DNA of 11,279 nucleotides, taken from positions 1-11,279 of the forward strand of contig JAUVQD010000020.1 in NCBI GenBank assembly GCA_030598355.1, written 5' to 3'. The notes below the pieces were generated by a model, which was given only the letters and a program-made list of their open reading frames with translations, was not told the DNA's origin and made no database searches. A program made the translations under genes and the position numbers. Every line of letters begins with the position of its first letter. Positions within the stretch are counted from its first letter, which is position 1. Below, piece by piece: positions 6,716 to 11,279 of the stretch. The stretch comes from Actinomycetes bacterium (GTDB taxonomy: Bacteria; Actinomycetota; Aquicultoria; CAJVYJ01; JAUVQD01).

Positions 6716-9091
6716 ATGCTGCGAGAAAAACGTGGCTCAGTAAAGTTCGGCTTGATCCTGGCGATAGCCGTGGTCTTGGCCCTAAGCAGTCCCCTATGGA
6801 GTACGGCCGAGTGGCTCAATACCTCTCAGTTGACAGATAACGACTATTTTGACGGATACGCTCAAGTAAGCGGTAACAATGTCGTCTGGCGCGGCTTTGA
6901 CGGTAACGACGACGAGATATTCCTCTACAATGGCTCCACCATCACGAAGGTGACCGACAACAGCATTTCTGACTACTCGCCTCAAATAAGCGGCGATAAT
7001 GTGGTCTGGGTTGCCTCTGACGGCAACGACACTGAGATATTCCTCTACAACGGCTCCACCATCACGACGCTGACGGATAACAGTATTTATGACAAACGTC
7101 CTCAAATAAGCGGTAATAATGTGGTCTGGATTGGCTCTGACGGTGTCGACGATCAGATATTCCTTTATAACGGCTCCACCGTCACGACGCTAACAGATAA
7201 CTGCCTTTGGGACAGCGAACCTCAAATAAGCGGCAATAATGTGGTCTATGAGGCCTATGGCGACTACGATTCGGAAATCATTCTTTACAACGGCTCCACA
7301 GCGACCACGCTGACAGATAACAGGTATGGCGACTACTACCCCCAAGTAAGCGGCAACAACGTTGTTTGGCATGGCTATGACGGCAACGATTGGGAGATAT
7401 TTTTCTACAACGGCTTAAGTACCATCCAGCTGACTTATAACGGCTACGATGATAAATTTCCTCAGATAAGCGGCAATAATATTGTCTGGCATGGCTATGA
7501 CTATGACGGCGGCGATTGGGAAATCTTCCTCTACAACGGCTCCACAGTGACCACGCTGACAGATAACAGCTATGGTGACTACTACCCCCAAGTAAGCGGC
7601 AACAATGTTGTTTGGCATGGCTATGATGACGGCAACAACTATCAAGTCTTTCTCTACGACGGTGTCTCCGTCACGCAACTGAGCAACAATAATTTAGGTG
7701 TGGAGCCAGAACCTAAACCGCAGATAGACGGCAATAACGTCGTCTGGCACGGTACTCCCGACGGCGCCGACTACGAGATATTCATGGCATCGCTCGAAGT
7801 CGATGTCGCCAAGCCATCCGACCCCACCATCTCATCATCGAGCCATAAGGTGGGCCGGTGGAGAAGCGACAATACGATTGATTTACAAGTTCACCCCGAT
7901 GCCACCGATACGGTTTCAGGTGTGGCTGGTTACTCAATAACGTTCAGCAAGGACACTACCGAAGTCCCGCCGCAAACTATCCGCATGAGTGATACATCGA
8001 ATGCAACTGACACTTACACCAGTCCGCCACTGGCCAACGGCAGCTGGTACGCCAACGTCTCTACCGTGGACAAAGCCGGGAACTGGACGTCCACCACCCA
8101 CAAGGGACCTTTCAAAATAGACACCACGAAACCCACCGCTTCGCTTAAGATCAACGGTACAGACGTCTATACCAACTCCGGCAATGTCACCCTAAACATC
8201 TCTGCCAACGACACCGGCGGTTCTGGCCTCTACTGGATGAGAGTGAGAAATAAAGGCGGAGAGTGGTCCTCCTGGAAGGACTTTAAGACCACCAAAGAGT
8301 GGGCACTCTCAGAAGCCTCTATCGCCACTTTGGGGGGGACCGACAGGACCAAAGAAGTAGAGCTGGAAGTAAAAGACAGAGCCAATAACCATTCAGCCAT
8401 AGTCTCAGATACCATCAGCCTAGACACTCAAAGACCAACCACTAGAATGACAACGCCTTTCGTCTCCACCAGAATATCTAAGACGACCACCTTTAAGGTG
8501 AAGTGGTGGGCCACGGATGCCTCACCCTCATCAGGTCTAAAGCACTACACAGTCAGATACCGCCCTTCCACCTCGAGCACTTGGCGGACCTGGAAAGCCA
8601 ACACCACCGCCAAAGAGGCCCTCTTTAAAGGTAGAGCCGGTGTCACCTATTACTTTAGGACAGAGGCGACAGATAACGCCAGGAATGCCAGCACTTCTAA
8701 AGTCTACAAAACGATCGTCCCCTTTAACGAAGGAAACTCTCTTGTAAGAAGAATAGGTTTTAACGGCTACAAAAAACTGGGTAGGTCCCAAAACTACCTG
8801 ACTTCCGTTAGGTACTCATACAGACGTGGGCATGCCCTTATCTACAAGCTCTACAAGACAGACGGCATCGGTCTGGTAGTCACCCAAAGACCTGATATAG
8901 GTCTGGCCAAGATCTATGTAGACGGCAAGTACGTAAAAACTGTAGATGCCCAATCATCTAAGGTCCGCCCTAGACAACTTATCTTCTATCGTAGCCTCAA
9001 GAAGAAAGGCACCCACTATCTGAAAGTGGTCAACCTTGGTACTCCGGGTAGGGCCCGCTTTGAGGTCGATGGCGTGGTGGTGAGCCGGTAA
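6716..9091 (+). CDS. Secreted beta-propeller (TolB-like repeats) and Ig-like domain protein, 791 aa
   Basis: A Sec-type signal peptide is clear: KR near residues 5-10, then GLILAIAVVLALS, with likely cleavage near 30. Residues 41-362 are eight tandem repeats of about 40 residues around the pattern PQISGNNVVW...DGND.EIFLYNGSTVTTLTDN, typical of TolB/YWTD-like propeller blades. The preceding SQLT (37-40) could close the ring. Three beta-sandwich (Ig/FN3-like) domains follow, at about 363-468, 469-569 and 570-673, with the usual TTKPT and TQRPT junctions and W-x-x-x-D-x-x-x-G-L cores. The final module (674-791), with AKIYVDGKYVKTVD and GTHYLKVV, resembles a C-terminal carbohydrate-binding-like domain common in secreted actinobacterial proteins. 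There is no LPXTG or lipobox, so it is likely released or loosely wall-associated. The ATG has AAGGAG 8 bp upstream. Role is probably adhesion or binding; no catalytic motif is seen. Confidence 0.85.
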   Translation: MLREKRGSVKFGLILAIAVVLALSSPLWSTAEWLNTSQLTDNDYFDGYAQVSGNNVVWRGFDGNDDEIFLYNGSTITKVTDNSISDYSPQISGDNVVWVASDGNDTEIFLYNGSTITTLTDNSIYDKRPQISGNNVVWIGSDGVDDQIFLYNGSTVTTLTDNCLWDSEPQISGNNVVYEAYGDYDSEIILYNGSTATTLTDNRYGDYYPQVSGNNVVWHGYDGNDWEIFFYNGLSTIQLTYNGYDDKFPQISGNNIVWHGYDYDGGDWEIFLYNGSTVTTLTDNSYGDYYPQVSGNNVVWHGYDDGNNYQVFLYDGVSVTQLSNNNLGVEPEPKPQIDGNNVVWHGTPDGADYEIFMASLEVDVAKPSDPTISSSSHKVGRWRSDNTIDLQVHPDATDTVSGVAGYSITFSKDTTEVPPQTIRMSDTSNATDTYTSPPLANGSWYANVSTVDKAGNWTSTTHKGPFKIDTTKPTASLKINGTDVYTNSGNVTLNISANDTGGSGLYWMRVRNKGGEWSSWKDFKTTKEWALSEASIATLGGTDRTKEVELEVKDRANNHSAIVSDTISLDTQRPTTRMTTPFVSTRISKTTTFKVKWWATDASPSSGLKHYTVRYRPSTSSTWRTWKANTTAKEALFKGRAGVTYYFRTEATDNARNASTSKVYKTIVPFNEGNSLVRRIGFNGYKKLGRSQNYLTSVRYSYRRGHALIYKLYKTDGIGLVVTQRPDIGLAKIYVDGKYVKTVDAQSSKVRPRQLIFYRSLKKKGTHYLKVVNLGTPGRARFEVDGVVVSR
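6836..7801 (+). repeat. Eight tandem ~120-bp coding repeats (propeller blades)
   Basis: The first five units are exactly 120 bp (40 codons). Unit 6 is 42 codons, unit 7 is 41 and unit 8 is about 39 with a PEPEPKP insertion. Nucleotide identity between neighbours is high around AAGCGGCAATAATGTGGTC and CTACAACGGCTCCAC, so units could expand or contract by recombination. Confidence 0.9.
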
Positions 9092-9096
9092 GCTTG

Positions 9097-9157
9097 CCCA
9101 GGTTGACACACTATTAACGCCGATGCTGGAGCTTAGGGGTCGATCTTCGAACCTGGG
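9097..9157 (+). repeat. Inverted arms enclosing repeat copy C (foldable 61-bp unit)
   Basis: CCCAGGTT (9097-9104) and AACCTGGG (9150-9157) are perfect 8-bp inverted repeats. The right arm is the end of repeat copy C and the left arm begins 5 bp after the propeller gene's stop codon. The 45-nt interior contains the inner dyad TCGA-TCT-TCGA. The layout recalls a single-strand-folding recombination site such as attC, though the attC consensus ends are not present. It might also slow or end transcription, but there is no U-run. Confidence 0.45.
9127..9152 (+). repeat. 26-bp intergenic repeat, copy C
   Basis: A perfect consensus copy 35 bp after the stop codon of the propeller gene, followed by CTGGG and then TGATCA. 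Copy E has the same TGATCA at the same distance, so similarity between C and E extends beyond the 26-bp core. Confidence 0.85.
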
Positions 9158-9277
9158 TGATCAGTAACTATCAAGCCCGTATTCTCGCAACGTCTGAATT
9201 CAGCCGCGCGCGTTTTTACCGGCCGCTCGGATGATTTGTTAGAGATTTTCTCAAAGAACGCTAAGCTATGAGTGAGG

Positions 9278-9306
9278 TTGCGAAACGCCATTTACGGACA
9301 TAAATT
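9278..9306 (+). promoter_or_regulatory. Candidate promoter giving a near-leaderless TauE-family transcript
   Basis: TTGCGA (9278-9283) and TAAATT (9301-9306) are separated by 17 bp and match the -35 and -10 consensus at 4/6 each. The predicted transcription start is near 9313, 1-2 nt before the ATG at 9315. No Shine-Dalgarno sequence precedes that ATG, which fits leaderless translation. Confidence 0.35.
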
Positions 9307-9314
9307 AGACCTCA

Positions 9315-10055
9315 ATGTCTTTTATGGACATACTTTGCATTGGGCTGCTCACGATTCTTGCTGGCAGCGTGGGCACGCTTTCGGGATTCGGCACCTCAAC
9401 AATTATGGTGCCAGTTTTATTGTTGTTTCTGCCGCTGCCGCAGACGCTTCTGCTCGTTGGTATCATTCATTGGTTCGGCGATATCTGGAAACTGCTCTTG
9501 TTTCGAGAAGGAATTCGGTGGAAGCTGATTTTGACTTTTGGTATTCCCGGAATTATCGCCGCATACATAGGCGCGCGCATGATCTTTTCAGTTTCCAACG
9601 CTCTGCTTTCTCAAATTCTCGGCGTATTCTTAATCGTTTATGTCATCTTTTTGTTTTTTCGGCCCTCCTTCAAACTTCCGCAAAGCCATCTGACGGCAAT
9701 GGTAGGCGGTGCTCTTTCTGGATTTTTTGCTGGAATATTCGGTATGGGTGGCGCCATACGAAGCGTTTTCTTGACAGCGTTTGACTTACCAAAAGCAGTC
9801 TATATAGCGACAGCAGGAGCAATCGCTTTCACTATAGACTCAGCCAGACTTACAACCTATATTGCCAGCGGTGTTCGTTTGGACGACGTGCTTCTGTGGG
9901 GCATTTTGTTGTTCATACCAGCTTCTTTTCTGGGAGCGTATCTTGCAAAACTAATCGTGGACAAAATACCACAGGAGCAATTTCGCTTGGTCGTAGCGGC
10001 ATTTCTTTTTCTGGTTGGTACGAAATTATTACTGTTCCCGGCAGATCTCTTGTGA
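9315..10055 (+). CDS. TauE/SafE-family membrane permease (sulfite exporter-like)
   Basis: A 246-residue polytopic membrane protein with about eight hydrophobic segments. It shows the two internal repeats of the TauE/SafE family: GTLSGFGTSTIMVPVLLLF (20-38) in the first half and GGALSGFFAGIFGMGGAIRS (131-150) in the second. Both have the small-residue G-x-x-S-G-F/L...G motif and the second keeps FGMGGA. Length is typical (about 240-270). Family members export sulfite, sulfoacetate or other organosulfur anions, or import related anions; the substrate here is unknown. A stop lies in frame just upstream at 9306-9308, so ATG 9315 is the earliest start; Met4 is an alternative. No ribosome site is seen and a promoter may end directly at the start codon. 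It fills the unit between repeat copies C and D. The nearby DsrE-like remnant is the only other hint of sulfur metabolism. Confidence 0.88.
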   Translation: MSFMDILCIGLLTILAGSVGTLSGFGTSTIMVPVLLLFLPLPQTLLLVGIIHWFGDIWKLLLFREGIRWKLILTFGIPGIIAAYIGARMIFSVSNALLSQILGVFLIVYVIFLFFRPSFKLPQSHLTAMVGGALSGFFAGIFGMGGAIRSVFLTAFDLPKAVYIATAGAIAFTIDSARLTTYIASGVRLDDVLLWGILLFIPASFLGAYLAKLIVDKIPQEQFRLVVAAFLFLVGTKLLLFPADLL

Positions 10056-10102
10056 GCCGAGATGCAAGGAGCGCGAGTGTTTGCCGCTTACGTGAGTTCT
10101 GG

Positions 10103-10128
10103 TGGAGCTTAGGGGACGATCTTCGAAC
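10103..10128 (+). repeat. 26-bp intergenic repeat, copy D
   Basis: One change from consensus (GGGGA for GGGGT). It lies 47 bp after the stop of the TauE-family gene and is followed by TTTT rather than CTGG, as in copy E. Confidence 0.85.
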
Positions 10129-10139
10129 TTTTCTAAGCT
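10106..10139 (+). terminator. Stem-loop formed by repeat copy D, possible terminator of the TauE-family gene
   Basis: AGCTTAG (10106-10112) pairs with CTAAGCT (10133-10139). Inside, CGA-TCT-TCG can also pair and the GGG can wobble with the following TTTT. The stem lies 50 bp after the stop codon. It lacks a T-run after the outer stem, so the terminator reading is tentative. Confidence 0.3.
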
Positions 10140-10257
10140 TCAGCAATTCGGCGCCATGTTCATCATGGGACGCGCAATAGACGGCCCCGTCGAAGACAGA
10201 AAGAACACATCGGTCGACATGCAGACACTAGTGACCTAGCAAAGATATTGTTTACCG

Positions 10258-10857
10258 TTAGGCGGCCCGCTTTTCCTGTTCGATACGGGCCAAGTCGCTT
10301 TCCAAGAGCGCCTCAACGTCAAGTTTGATGTAAACTTCGCGGCCGACTACGACACCGCCTCGTTCCAACGAGTCAGTCCAAGCTACTCCGAAATCGAACC
10401 GGTCGATCATCGTTTCAGCCTCGAAGCCACCGCGGTTGATGGGCCCACGGTCGACATAACCTTCCTCCGACTCTTCCCAGTAAGGTGTTTTCCAGGCACC
10501 TGAGTAATGGACCTCTAACGCTATCTCTTTCGTCACGCCGTGGAGTGTCAGATTTCCGTAGAGCCGAAGATCATTCTGGCCGCGCGGCTCAGCACGAGTG
10601 CTAGAAAAGGTAATCTTAGGATACATGTCAGTATCGAGAAAGTCCGGAGTCCGCAAGTGCGCGTCTCGCGCCGTTTCGCCCGACCACACTCCGGTCGCGT
10701 CGATTTCAGCCCTTACCTTCAGTTTCTCCGGCTCAGCCGGATCGAAGTCCGCCTCGCCATGGACGTTCTTGAAGTGTCCTCTGACCCAGGAAACCATCAT
10801 GTGCCTTGCTCTGAACTCAGCATCTGTGTGCCCGGGTTCGAATATCCATTTCGCCAT
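10258..10857 (-). CDS. YceI-family (lipid/polyisoprenoid-binding type) protein, cytoplasmic form
   Basis: A 199-residue protein with the YceI pattern: WIFEPGHTDAEFRARHMMVS (4-23), then a GHFKNVHGEADFDP segment (27-40), RDAHLRTPDFLDTDMYPKIT (64-83), GNLTLHGVTKEIALEV (101-116) and a final VGREVYIKLDVEALL strand. Proteins of this fold are lipocalin-like beta-barrels that bind long isoprenoid or amide lipids in an internal pocket. There is no signal peptide, unlike E. coli YceI, so it is probably cytoplasmic. The C-terminus ends in a charged helix. The ATG has a strong AAGGAGG site (4-bp spacing). The gene is transcribed towards the TauE-family gene and is the only content of the unit between repeat copies D and E. 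Its codon use appears more GC-rich than that of its neighbours, which would fit separate acquisition. Confidence 0.92.
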   Translation of the reverse strand: MAKWIFEPGHTDAEFRARHMMVSWVRGHFKNVHGEADFDPAEPEKLKVRAEIDATGVWSGETARDAHLRTPDFLDTDMYPKITFSSTRAEPRGQNDLRLYGNLTLHGVTKEIALEVHYSGAWKTPYWEESEEGYVDRGPINRGGFEAETMIDRFDFGVAWTDSLERGGVVVGREVYIKLDVEALLESDLARIEQEKRAA

Positions 10858-11091
10858 ATTGCCTCCTTGGTTGGTGAAAATGTCGACTAATCGTCAATGC
10901 TTTAACTTTAGTCTTTCCATTTCGTGCATCCAGAAACTTGTTGTGAACTACAGAGCTTGGAAATCGTCGTGATCCTTTCATTTTCACACAATTATTTTAG
11001 TGAGGACGCTGCTATATGGACCGTCATTTATGAGAGCGTTAGAGTGAGGAAAAAGCTGCCGAAGATAAACGGGCGAGCGTTAACGCAGTCG

Positions 11092-11117
11092 TGGAGCTTA
11101 GGGGTCGATCTTCGAAC
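11092..11117 (+). repeat. 26-bp intergenic repeat, copy E
   Basis: A perfect consensus copy, 989 bp after copy D, followed by TTTTT and then TGATCA at the same offset as in copy C. TTAACGC occurs 9-10 bp before TGGAGC in both C and E. No gene end on the plus strand lies nearby; the YceI gene is divergent to its left. Confidence 0.85.
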
Positions 11118-11227
11118 TTTTTTGATCAATGATCAGCATATCTCCATGCTGCCGAACGTCGAGGATGAGCGGTCGAGTTTATGAGGTCGGCTCCATCCGC
11201 TTGTTCGCCAAGTTTATTGTATTAATC

Positions 11228-11257
11228 TTGTAATATCCTCTGATCGAAAATTATAAT
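11228..11257 (+). promoter_or_regulatory. Candidate forward promoter for a gene beyond the right edge
   Basis: TTGTAA (11228-11233, 4/6 match to -35) and TATAAT (11252-11257, perfect -10) are separated by 18 bp in an AT-rich stretch. No start codon with a ribosome site follows within the window. Confidence 0.35.
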
Positions 11258-11279
11258 CTCGCACGTTTATTGCCCATGC

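Larger units (their letters stand above)
10858..11279. other. Right-end intergenic region
   Basis: No convincing gene is seen from the YceI start to the window end. It holds the YceI leader, repeat copy E and, near the edge, an AT-rich segment with a forward promoter candidate. GCGTTAACGC (11077-11086) is a 10-bp palindrome just before copy E. Confidence 0.6.

Noticed and set aside
9272-9784. A 170-codon plus-strand frame overlapping the start of the TauE-family gene
   Set aside because: It is an out-of-frame shadow with biased composition and no family resemblance, while the overlapping frame is a clear membrane permease.
10129-10257. Possible gene remnant between the TauE-family and YceI genes
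   Set aside because: A minus-strand frame here is open for about 40 codons, but I recognise no protein family and see no start signal.
6099-11117. Classical integron attC sites
   Set aside because: The conserved ends of attC (RYYYAAC and GTTRRRY in the right order) are not found around the copies, and no IntI-type integrase is encoded here. Only the overall layout is similar.
6099-11117. CRISPR array
   Set aside because: The direct repeats are 268-2760 bp apart with genes between them; there are no uniform short spacers.
11092-11167. tRNA-Ala gene on the minus strand
   Set aside because: Only the 3'-end-like segment is present. No matching acceptor 5' strand, D-arm or anticodon arm can be drawn for any copy.

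Overview
The window is about 11.3 kb of bacterial chromosome. I read it as a deep-branching Gram-positive or environmental lineage, possibly Actinomycetota or Chloroflexota. This rests on a large MalT-type LuxR regulator paired with DUF4386 and MDR-dehydrogenase genes, and on a secreted beta-propeller/Ig-like protein whose C-terminal module resembles ones I associate with subsurface Actinomycetota. The taxonomic guess is weak and comes from family resemblance only.

Left half (1-5872): every gene lies on the minus strand and reads right to left. Transcription order is a medium-chain dehydrogenase/reductase (MDR) gene broken by a one-base deletion, then an intact paralogous MDR gene 2 bp after it, then a large LuxR/MalT-like ATP-dependent regulator (894 aa) with its own extended -10 promoter. 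After a 192-bp gap holding a perfect 23-bp palindrome come a 74-aa conserved small protein with a TTG start and a DUF4386 membrane protein that runs off the left edge. This looks like one regulatory module: a STAND-type sensor/activator with oxidoreductases on one side and a small protein plus membrane protein on the other. The inducing signal and the substrates cannot be read from the sequence.

Boundary (5873-6416): about 540 bp with no convincing gene. It contains a dense cluster of inverted half-sites (ATTATGCC/GGCATAAT) laid out like a tyrosine-recombinase core, and the first two copies of a 26-bp repeat.

Right half (6099-11279): the 26-bp repeat occurs five times, always on the plus strand, only in intergenic DNA and nowhere in the left half. 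Successive copies bracket a 268-bp gene-less unit; a 2.76-kb unit with a DsrE-like fragment (minus) and a 791-aa secreted propeller protein (plus); a 976-bp unit with a TauE/SafE permease (plus); and a 989-bp unit with a YceI-family protein (minus). Two copies lie 35 and 47 bp after a stop codon. The organisation recalls a gene-cassette array, but the repeats do not match the canonical integron attC consensus and no integrase is visible. This is the most interesting part of the window. The sequence alone does not show whether the repeats are recombination sites, terminator-like hairpins or a dispersed intergenic repeat family.
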